Assembly (NCBI GenBank): GCA_937982495.1
Contig: CALJLX010000443.1
Span: 1-5,033 of the forward strand
Direction of reading: 5' to 3'
Length of the DNA stretch: 5,033 nt
Origin: an uncultured Desulfuromonas sp.
Lineage (GTDB): Bacteria > Desulfobacterota > Desulfuromonadia > Desulfuromonadales > Trichloromonadaceae
Shown here: positions 1 to 5,033 of the stretch, one piece after another
How positions within the stretch are numbered: position 1 is the first letter of the stretch
How the letters are laid out: every line of letters starts with the position of its first letter
Program-made: the position numbers and the translations under genes
Notes under the pieces: generated by a model
Told to the model about the DNA's origin: nothing
The model's database searches: none
What the model saw: the letters and a program-made list of their open reading frames with translations, nothing else

Positions 1-357
1 GGGGAATACCTCGGCGGCGCCATCGCGCCGGGGGTGGCCATTTCCGCCGAAGCGCTTTTCATGCGGGCGAGCAAACTGCCCCGGGTCGATATCCGCCGGC
101 CGCCGCAGGTCATCGCCAAGAACACCGTCAACAGTATGCAGGCCGGGATCTTTTACGGGTATGTCGGGCTGGTCGACGGGATTGTCGCGCGCATGCACCG
201 GGAACTCGGCGAGACCGCCCTGGTGGTGGCGACCGGAGGACTGGCGCCGCTGGTCGCCGGCGATTCCCAGGGCATCGACGAGGTCGAGCCGATGCTGACC
301 CTGGAAGGATTGCGGATCATCTATTGTCGCAACAAAGGAGGTAAAACCACGGAATAA
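1..357 (+). CDS. coaX: Type III pantothenate kinase, C-terminal part (5' end cut by window)
   Basis: This is the last 118 codons of a type III pantothenate kinase, which phosphorylates pantothenate with ATP in the first step of coenzyme A synthesis in the cytosol. The frame is open from base 1 and ends at TAA 355-357. Seen in the partial protein: GEYLGGAIAPG at residues 1-11, EALF at 16-19, the run KNTVNSMQAGIFYGYVGLVDG at about 40-60, ATGGLAPL further on, and a C-terminal LTLEGLRIIYCRN. These are the conserved C-terminal blocks of the CoaX (ASKHA-fold, Baf-like) family, including the TGGLA nucleotide-site segment. The N-terminal phosphate-binding segment lies outside the window. A GTG at 34 could be read as a start, but the conserved residues encoded before it show that it is internal. 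The protein ends a few residues after the family's usual end, so the 3' end looks intact. Type III enzymes are known to resist feedback by CoA and to need a monovalent cation; neither can be read from this fragment. Confidence 0.95.
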   Translation, partial: GEYLGGAIAPGVAISAEALFMRASKLPRVDIRRPPQVIAKNTVNSMQAGIFYGYVGLVDGIVARMHRELGETALVVATGGLAPLVAGDSQGIDEVEPMLTLEGLRIIYCRNKGGKTTE

Positions 358-404
358 ATAAGGTGAATTCTCTTCTGTGTTTTTGCCGGTCGAGTTGAGA
401 TTGC

Positions 405-431
405 CGGGGTTGGTCCCCGTATTCGTTGTTT
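405..431 (+). terminator. Weak candidate intrinsic terminator after coaX
   Basis: A 5-bp perfect GC stem (CGGGG 405-409 with CCCCG 415-419) closes a TTGGT loop and is followed by a broken T-rich tract (421-431, 7 T in 11 bases). It lies about 50 bases past the coaX stop. The stem is short and the T tract is interrupted, so this may be a leaky terminator or chance. If it does not work, the EF-G-like gene would be read through from coaX. Confidence 0.25.
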
Positions 432-455
432 CCTGACGTCAATCCTGTAGCTGGT

Positions 456-472
456 TTCACCCCCGGGGTGAA
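456..472. promoter_or_regulatory. 17-base palindrome upstream of the EF-G-like gene
   Basis: TTCACCCC, a central C, then GGGGTGAA form a perfect 8+1+8 inverted repeat that ends 4 bases before the Shine-Dalgarno of the next gene. As DNA it could be an operator. As RNA it would fold into a GC-rich hairpin, with the middle pair opened to make a loop, next to the ribosome binding site. Function is inferred from position and symmetry only. Confidence 0.35.
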
Positions 473-476
473 CTGT

Positions 477-483
477 AAGGAGG
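477..483 (+). promoter_or_regulatory. Shine-Dalgarno of the EF-G-like gene
   Basis: AAGGAGG is a near-perfect anti-16S match, but only 4 bases (AATC) separate it from the ATG at 488. It fixes that ATG as the start. The close spacing and the palindrome just upstream make translation initiation a possible control point. Confidence 0.85.
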
Positions 484-487
484 AATC

Positions 488-2572
488 ATGGGAAAGTATG
501 AAACGGCCAAACTGCGTAACCTGGGAATTGTCGGGCAAGGGGATGCCGGAAAGACATCCCTGACCGAAGCGATCCTCTACAACACCGGTATGACCGATCG
601 TCTCGGCCGGGTCGATGACGGCACCTCGACCATGGATTTCGAGCCCGAGGAGATCAAGCGGCAGATCACCATCAGTTCCAGCCTCAACCATTGCGAGTGG
701 GGGGATTGCAGCCTGCATATCGTCGACACCCCCGGCTATACCAACTTTCTTCACGATACCCGCAACTGCCTGCGGATTCTCGGCGGCTCGGTCCTGGTTG
801 TTTCCGCCGTTGACGGGGTCAAGGCCCAGACTCTTAAAATCTGGGAGTGGTCCAACGAGTTCGAGGTGCCGCGCATCGTCTTCGTCAACAAGATGGACCG
901 CGACCGCGCCGACTTTCTCAAAGCGGTCGACGATGTGCAGAAGAGCCTCGATACCCGGGCCATCGCCATCGCCATGCCGGTCGGTTCCGGCGAGGACTTC
1001 AAGGGGATCATCGACCTGATCGACATGAAAGCCCGGTTCTTCAAGTTCGACGGCAAGGGGACCTACGACGAAACGGAGATTCCCGCCGAGTATCTGGAAG
1101 AAGCCCAACGGCTGCGCACCAGCATGGTCGAAGCGGCGGCCGAGGCCGACGACGAGTTGATGGAGAAATACCTGGAAACGGAAACCCTCGACCGCGACGA
1201 CCTCCTTCGCGGCCTGCGCGAAGGGACCCTGACCAAGGTCTTCACCCCGGTTCTGTGCGGCAGCGCCACCGCCAACATCGGCGTGCGCAACCTGCTCAAC
1301 GCGATTGTCAACTGCCTGCCGTCCCCCATCGACAAGGGCATCCAGTACGGCAAAAATCCCAAGAACGGCGAAGCCGACCAGCGTCGTCCCGATCCGAAAG
1401 AGCCCTTTTCGGCCATGGTCTTCAAGACCATCAGCGATCCCTACGCCGGCAAGCTGACCCTGTTCCGCATCTATTCGGGAACCCTCAAAAGCGACTCGAC
1501 GGTTTACAACCCGAACAAAGACATCACCGAGCGTATTGGTCAGATCTTCGAACTGGAAGGGAAAAAACAGCGTGCCTTGACCGAGGCCGAAGCCGGCGAC
1601 ATCGTCGCCGTGGCCAAACTCAAGGAAACCGCCACCGGCGATACCCTCTGCGATGCCGCCAAACCCATCGTTTACGCAAGCCCGATGGCCCTTAAACCGG
1701 TCATCTCCTTCGCCCTGGCGGCCAAGAGCAAGGGGGACGAAGACAAGATCATGAGTTCGCTGCATCGGATCATGGAGGAAGATCCCACTTATCAGGTGCA
1801 ACGGGACGAGGAAACCAAGGAGATGATCCTCTCCGGCATGGGTCAGGTCCATGTCGAGGTCGCGGTGGAAAAACTCAAGCGCAAGTTCGGGGTCGAGGTG
1901 CTGCTCAAGGAGCCGAAGGTTCCCTACCGCGAAACGTTCAAGAAGACGGTCAAACAGCATTATCGCCACAAAAAGCAATCGGGCGGTCGCGGCCAGTTCG
2001 CCGATGTGCATATCGAAATCGCGCCTTTGGCGCGGGGTGAAGGCTATCGCTTCATCGATAAGGTTGTCGGGGGGGTCATCCCCCGTCAGTTCATCCCGGC
2101 GGTGGACAAAGGCATTCAGGAATCCCTCAAACATGGGATTCTGGCTGGATATCCGGTCCAGGATTTCTCGGTCACACTCTATGACGGCTCCCATCACAGC
2201 GTCGACTCGTCGGAAATGGCCTTCAAAATCGCCGGATCCATGGCCTTCAAAAAAGGGATGGAGGAAGCCAATCCGATTCTGCTCGAACCGGTGATGCATA
2301 TGGAGATCACCGTCCCCGATGATTGCGTTGGCGATGTCATTGGTGACATGAACTCCCGGCGCGGCAAGGTACTCGGTGTCGAGCCCCAGGGCGGGAGTCA
2401 GAACATCGCCGTGCAGGTTCCCATGTCCGAAGTGCTCAAATATGCCCCGGAACTGCGTTCGATGACCTCGGACCGGGGCCTGTTCACCATGGAATTCTCT
2501 CACTACGAAGAAGTGCCGCCCCACCTCACGGCCAAGATCCTGGCCGAGCACAAGAGCGCGGCGGCGGAATGA
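488..2572 (+). CDS. Elongation factor G-like translational GTPase (EF-G paralogue)
   Basis: This is a complete 694-residue protein with the full five-domain EF-G layout, close to the usual length of about 690-700. G domain: P-loop GQGDAGKTS (16-24), switch I KRQITI (57-62), switch II DTPGYTNF (80-87), NKMD (134-137) and CGSA (257-260). Domain II spans about 305-390, domain III about 400-475 and domain IV about 476-600. Domain IV holds QSGGRGQF (497-504) and SHHSVDSSEMAFK (568-580), where His570 matches the tip histidine of EF-G. Domain V follows, with GDVIGDMNSRRGKVLG (615-630) and a closing TMEF. Compared with canonical EF-G, the P-loop His is Gln17, the switch I RGIT Gly is Gln59, and the catalytic switch II His is Tyr84. 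DTPGY is known from the EF-G2-like branch (FusA2 type), so I assign it there rather than to the main fusA. No rpsL, rpsG or tuf lies beside it, which agrees. It should bind GTP and the ribosome; whether it translocates, recycles or responds to stress cannot be told here. A strong Shine-Dalgarno and a terminator frame the gene. Confidence 0.93.
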   Translation: MGKYETAKLRNLGIVGQGDAGKTSLTEAILYNTGMTDRLGRVDDGTSTMDFEPEEIKRQITISSSLNHCEWGDCSLHIVDTPGYTNFLHDTRNCLRILGGSVLVVSAVDGVKAQTLKIWEWSNEFEVPRIVFVNKMDRDRADFLKAVDDVQKSLDTRAIAIAMPVGSGEDFKGIIDLIDMKARFFKFDGKGTYDETEIPAEYLEEAQRLRTSMVEAAAEADDELMEKYLETETLDRDDLLRGLREGTLTKVFTPVLCGSATANIGVRNLLNAIVNCLPSPIDKGIQYGKNPKNGEADQRRPDPKEPFSAMVFKTISDPYAGKLTLFRIYSGTLKSDSTVYNPNKDITERIGQIFELEGKKQRALTEAEAGDIVAVAKLKETATGDTLCDAAKPIVYASPMALKPVISFALAAKSKGDEDKIMSSLHRIMEEDPTYQVQRDEETKEMILSGMGQVHVEVAVEKLKRKFGVEVLLKEPKVPYRETFKKTVKQHYRHKKQSGGRGQFADVHIEIAPLARGEGYRFIDKVVGGVIPRQFIPAVDKGIQESLKHGILAGYPVQDFSVTLYDGSHHSVDSSEMAFKIAGSMAFKKGMEEANPILLEPVMHMEITVPDDCVGDVIGDMNSRRGKVLGVEPQGGSQNIAVQVPMSEVLKYAPELRSMTSDRGLFTMEFSHYEEVPPHLTAKILAEHKSAAAE

Positions 2573-2579
2573 TCGGACT

Positions 2580-2613
2580 CCGGCGACCCTTCCGGGAGGG
2601 TCGCCGGTTTTTT
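2580..2613 (+). terminator. Intrinsic terminator of the EF-G-like gene
   Basis: An 11-bp perfect stem (CCGGCGACCCT 2580-2590 with its complement 2597-2607) closes a 6-base loop and is followed directly by six T (2608-2613). It starts 8 bases after the EF-G-like stop. It should end the upstream unit efficiently, so the next gene needs its own promoter or depends on read-through. Confidence 0.95.
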
Positions 2614-2641
2614 GAAGAATAAGGCGCGTTCCCGGGCTAAT
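2612..2641 (+). promoter_or_regulatory. Candidate sigma70-type promoter overlapping the terminator
   Basis: TTGAAG (2612-2617) and GCTAAT (2636-2641) each match the -35 and -10 consensus at 4 of 6 bases, with an 18-base spacer. The -35 would use the last T residues of the terminator. The transcript would start around 2648 and leave a leader of about a dozen bases. The -10 lacks the important A at its second position, so this is a suggestion. The strong terminator upstream and a gap of only 47 bases are the main reasons to expect a promoter here. Confidence 0.3.
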
Positions 2642-2651
2642 CGAAGAAGAC

Positions 2652-2656
2652 AGGGA
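2652..2656 (+). promoter_or_regulatory. Weak Shine-Dalgarno of the SPOR gene
   Basis: AGGGA is the best purine match before ATG 2661, at only 4 bases spacing. It is weaker than the ribosome binding sites of the two neighbouring complete genes. This leaves the choice between ATG 2661 and GTG 2679 open; I prefer the ATG. Confidence 0.45.
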
Positions 2657-2660
2657 CACT

Positions 2661-2696
2661 ATGAAGGACGACGACAAGGTGAAGGACGACGACAAG
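2661..2696 (+). repeat. Two tandem 18-base copies at the start of the SPOR gene
   Basis: ATGAAGGACGACGACAAG (2661-2678) is followed directly by GTGAAGGACGACGACAAG (2679-2696). The copies differ only at the first base, and they encode MKDDDK then VKDDDK. Each copy begins with a possible start codon. The AAGGA inside the first copy (2664-2668) lies 10 bases before the GTG of the second, so that GTG could also serve as a start. Confidence 0.9.
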
Positions 2697-3941
2697 GATT
2701 TTACTTTCGGACAGTTCGATGATGATTTCGGTGCCGATGACGGGTGGGGCAAATTTGACGCCGAAACCGGCGGGGATTTCACCCTTGCCGAGGAGTCGCC
2801 CGTCGACAGCCTCGCCGATGACGGGGAGTCGACCAAGAAAAACTTCCCGGTAAGGGGTTCCCTGTCCATTGAGGAGGAAGATACCCCGCGGCGTAAGTCT
2901 TCTCGTACCTCGTCGCGCATGATCTACTACGGGGCACTGGTCATGCTTCTGTCCGCCGTAGGCTTCTACTATTTTACGTCCAGCCCAATGCCTCCCGACG
3001 CCCGGCCGAAAGACGAACCCCTGCCGAGCAAGCAGACGCTGGAGATGCCGGAACGTCCCGAGGGGGGATCGGTGAGCACCGGCGCCGGCGCGGCGCAACA
3101 GATCGAGGAAGGTCAGGTGGCGGTAGCGACGGAAGTTCCCCGAGGGACTCTACAGGAAATCCCTCCGGCGGTGGTACCCGAGACGCAACCGATCGGTTCC
3201 GCCTGGACCCCGGGGGCGGCGGCTACCTCCCCGACCGCGGCATCGGTCCAGGCCCAGGCGCGCTCGACGGAAAGCGGCACGGTCGAGTCGCCCGATAGGG
3301 GCACGGTCGCGCCACGGAAAGAGGCCGTCAAGTCCGCGTCCGCTCCGGTGCAAACCGCTTCCCTTGCCCCGGAGAAGAGTCCGAGCCCGGCGACACCGAA
3401 AACCGTGACGGAAAAACCCAAACCGGCAATGCAAAGCAGGGCTAAATCCGCCCCGGTGAAACCTGCCCCGGTGACGGTGGCGACCGTGGGTGGTCCCTTC
3501 ATGATCCAGGCAGGAGCCTATGGCGAAACGGCTAACCGCGATCAGGCGATCCGGATAATCAAAGATCTGGGTTACGATGCGCAGGTGACGCCGCTAAGTA
3601 AAAGCCAATCCATGACCCGCCTGCTGATCGGCGTCTACCCCCCCGAAACCGCCCGTGGCAAGGCGCGGGAGCTGGAGCCCCTGGTTCCCAAGAATTTTAC
3701 TCTGCCCCGGGGGGATGCCCTCGCCCTTTATGCCGGTTCGTACAACGATCCGATCAAGGCGAAAGCCGCCGTCCAGGCCTTGGCGGCGCGGGGAGTGCCG
3801 GTGACGGAGGAGCGGGCCGATGTGACAACCACCTTGTGGCGGGTCTCTTTCGGAGGGTTCGCGAACAAAGCGCAAGCGGAAAAAATCGCCGATCAGGCGC
3901 GGGCCGCCGGCCTGGAGTCGCGGGTTCTGCGCAATCCATGA
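2661..3941 (+). CDS. Bitopic membrane protein with two tandem C-terminal SPOR domains
   Basis: The protein has 426 residues. Residues 1-75 are strongly acidic (21 Asp/Glu in the first 60) and presumably cytoplasmic. A basic patch follows (R77, R78, K79, R82, R86), then one membrane segment (about 87-107), which by the positive-inside rule gives N-in, C-out topology. Residues 109-277 are a Pro/Ala/Ser/Thr-rich periplasmic linker. Two SPOR-like units follow: about 278-343, opening with FMIQAGAY and containing RLLIGVYP, and about 352-425, opening with ALYAGSY and containing LWRVSFGGF. SPOR domains are known to bind septal peptidoglycan stripped of stem peptides, and this architecture resembles FtsN and related division proteins. 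A role at the septum or in wall remodelling is therefore likely but inferred; it lacks features that would let me call it FtsN. The gene begins just after a strong terminator and is probably co-transcribed with the next gene. An 18-base tandem repeat makes the start codon uncertain by six residues. Confidence 0.88.
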   Translation: MKDDDKVKDDDKDFTFGQFDDDFGADDGWGKFDAETGGDFTLAEESPVDSLADDGESTKKNFPVRGSLSIEEEDTPRRKSSRTSSRMIYYGALVMLLSAVGFYYFTSSPMPPDARPKDEPLPSKQTLEMPERPEGGSVSTGAGAAQQIEEGQVAVATEVPRGTLQEIPPAVVPETQPIGSAWTPGAAATSPTAASVQAQARSTESGTVESPDRGTVAPRKEAVKSASAPVQTASLAPEKSPSPATPKTVTEKPKPAMQSRAKSAPVKPAPVTVATVGGPFMIQAGAYGETANRDQAIRIIKDLGYDAQVTPLSKSQSMTRLLIGVYPPETARGKARELEPLVPKNFTLPRGDALALYAGSYNDPIKAKAAVQALAARGVPVTEERADVTTTLWRVSFGGFANKAQAEKIADQARAAGLESRVLRNP

Positions 3942-3995
3942 GGTGGGGATGAGAAACCGCCGGGGCGCACAGCTTCCCTCGACGGTCGCAAGGAT

Positions 3996-4000
3996 GGAGG
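3996..4000 (+). promoter_or_regulatory. Shine-Dalgarno of the helical-repeat protein gene
   Basis: GGAGG lies 6 bases before ATG 4007, a good spacing. It favours this start over the in-frame ATG at 4040, which has no purine-rich site before it. The rest of the 65-base gap (3942-4006) shows no convincing hairpin terminator or promoter, which supports co-transcription with the SPOR gene. Confidence 0.8.
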
Positions 4001-4006
4001 CCCCGA

Positions 4007-5032
4007 ATGCCGCAATCCGGAACTAAGCCGCATCAGCTGATGGTTTCGCCGGCGGTGGTGCGGTTGATCAAGGAAGCTTCCCGCGATGAGCAGCTGGCGG
4101 CTTTGCGCGGCGAGGCCTCCCTGTCCCTCAAAGATCTGATGACGGTCTACCTCTTTCTCTTCCAGAGCGCCGACCGGATGGTGAAGGAAGCGGTCCTCGA
4201 CGCCCTCTCCGCCACAGACAGCGGCGAATTGGCCGATCTCATCGCCGCCGAGGGGGAATTGCACCCCAAGCACCTGGAACTCATCGCCCGGGTGCGCCTG
4301 GAGGATGTTCGGGTGATCGCCGCTCTGCTCAAATCCCCAGAGGTCACGTTGCCGACCTTGATCAACATCGCGACCCACTGTCGGGGACCGGTCTTTGCCC
4401 TCTTCGCCTCCAAGAATCGGTTGCTGGAGAGCGCTCCCGAACTGCGCGAGGCGCTGATCGCCAACCCCCGGGTCGACGCCGAGACCAAGGCCCATCTCGG
4501 CCTGCCGGTCCCGGCGCCGGTGTCCGAACTCGATTCGGTTGCGGACGACGGGGACGAAGTCGAAGCCGAAGGGGCCGAGACGGCGGACGATCAGGTCGAG
4601 GAAGATTCAGTCAATCTCTCCAAATACCAGCAATCTCTGGAAATGCCCGTCGCCGAAAAGATCAAGATGGGACTTACCGGCGATAAGGAATGGCGCAGTA
4701 TTCTGATCAAGGACGCCAATAAGCTGGTCTCCGCCGCGGTCCTGAAAAATCCCCGCATCACCGATGGGGAAGTCCTCGCCATCGCCAAGAACAAGAGTTC
4801 GAGCGAGGAACTGATCCGGCTGATCACTCTCAACAACGATTGGCTGAAAAATTACGACATCAAACGGGCGCTGGTCATGCACAATCGCACGCCCCTGCCC
4901 AAGGCTTTACGCTTTATGGGCATCCTGAGCGAAAAGGATATCAAGGCCTTGGCCAAGAGTCGGGATGTGTCGTCGGTGCTGGTCAACAACGCCCGGCGCA
5001 TCCTGCTGGCCAAGGAACAGAAGGGGAAGTAA
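4007..5032 (+). CDS. Uncharacterised protein of HEAT-like helical repeats with a central acidic linker
   Basis: I do not recognise a named family for this 341-residue protein. It has no signal peptide or convincing membrane segment and should be cytoplasmic. It is mostly short alpha-helical repeats in two blocks, about 14-165 and 210-335, split by an Asp/Glu-rich, probably disordered linker (about 172-201). The blocks look duplicated: LLKSPEVT (107-114) matches VLKNPRIT (245-252), and ELREALIANPR (145-155) matches DIKRALVMHNR (284-294), at a near-constant offset of 138-139 residues. Further weak matches (LHPKHLELIARVRLEDVRVI near 85-104 with LSEKDIKALAKSRDVSSVLV near 307-326) suggest a repeat of roughly 40 residues. 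Such solenoids usually bind other proteins; no catalytic motif is visible. It probably shares a transcript with the SPOR gene, so a link to envelope or septum processes is possible but unproven. The stop codon sits one base before the window ends, so the gene is complete. Confidence 0.8.
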   Translation: MPQSGTKPHQLMVSPAVVRLIKEASRDEQLAALRGEASLSLKDLMTVYLFLFQSADRMVKEAVLDALSATDSGELADLIAAEGELHPKHLELIARVRLEDVRVIAALLKSPEVTLPTLINIATHCRGPVFALFASKNRLLESAPELREALIANPRVDAETKAHLGLPVPAPVSELDSVADDGDEVEAEGAETADDQVEEDSVNLSKYQQSLEMPVAEKIKMGLTGDKEWRSILIKDANKLVSAAVLKNPRITDGEVLAIAKNKSSSEELIRLITLNNDWLKNYDIKRALVMHNRTPLPKALRFMGILSEKDIKALAKSRDVSSVLVNNARRILLAKEQKGK

Positions 5033-5033
5033 C

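Noticed and set aside
34..357. GTG 34 as the start of a short independent gene
   Set aside because: Residues encoded before it (GEYLGGAIAPG) are conserved CoaX sequence, so the frame continues from outside the window.
388..404. A sigma54-like GG...GC element upstream of the EF-G-like gene
   Set aside because: The gap between GG (388-389) and GC (403-404) is 13 bases instead of the required 10.
395..424. A sigma70 promoter using TTGAGA with CGTATT or GTATTC
   Set aside because: The -35 is fair, but no acceptable -10 lies at 16-18 bases spacing, and the region coincides with the GC hairpin.
847..1695. A 282-codon + strand frame inside the EF-G-like gene, rich in Arg and His
   Set aside because: Its low-complexity Arg/Pro/His composition is typical of an out-of-frame reading of GC-rich coding DNA, and it has no ribosome binding site.
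2663..2696. An enterokinase or FLAG-like tag sequence in KDDDKVKDDDK
   Set aside because: The match is partial (three Asp, no Tyr) and is explained by the 18-base tandem repeat in a naturally acidic tail.
317..2920. An 867-codon open frame on the - strand covering the whole EF-G-like gene
   Set aside because: Over that gene it is in exact codon register with the sense frame, so it is open only because TTA, CTA and TCA are absent there. The translation shows no recognisable domain, and the sense protein is a clear EF-G.
3893..4495. A 200-codon - strand frame across the gap between the last two genes
   Set aside because: It overlaps two convincing + strand genes and encodes no recognisable motif.

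Overview
The window is a GC-rich stretch (about 60% by eye) of bacterial chromosome with four protein genes, all on the + strand and tightly packed. The first is cut by the left edge. The gene set, codon use and protein style (a type III pantothenate kinase, a second EF-G-like GTPase, a SPOR-domain protein with a long Pro/Ala linker, and an acidic-linker helical-repeat protein) suggest a deltaproteobacterium of the Desulfuromonadales/Geobacter type. That placement is inference from sequence style; no marker gene in the window proves it.

Layout. Bases 1-357 hold the C-terminal 118 residues of CoaX, the first enzyme of coenzyme A synthesis. A 130-base gap (358-487) follows, with a small GC hairpin and, just before the Shine-Dalgarno, a 17-base palindrome. 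Bases 488-2572 encode a complete 694-residue EF-G-like translational GTPase, followed by a textbook intrinsic terminator (2580-2613). The terminator makes the EF-G-like gene a clear transcription-unit end. A new unit then starts within about 50 bases: a bitopic inner-membrane protein with two C-terminal SPOR domains (2661-3941). After a 65-base gap without a visible terminator comes a 341-residue soluble protein of HEAT-like helical repeats split by an acidic linker (4007-5032), which reaches the right edge.

How they fit together. CoaX and the EF-G-like protein are housekeeping or paralogous functions with no direct link. The SPOR protein and the helical-repeat protein are probably co-transcribed and may act together in envelope or septum biology, but only the gene order supports this.

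I do not see a mobile element, CRISPR array, RNA gene or an obviously new multi-gene system. The points most worth a second look are the substituted G-motifs of the EF-G paralogue, the duplicated start region of the SPOR gene, and the unnamed helical-repeat protein next to it.
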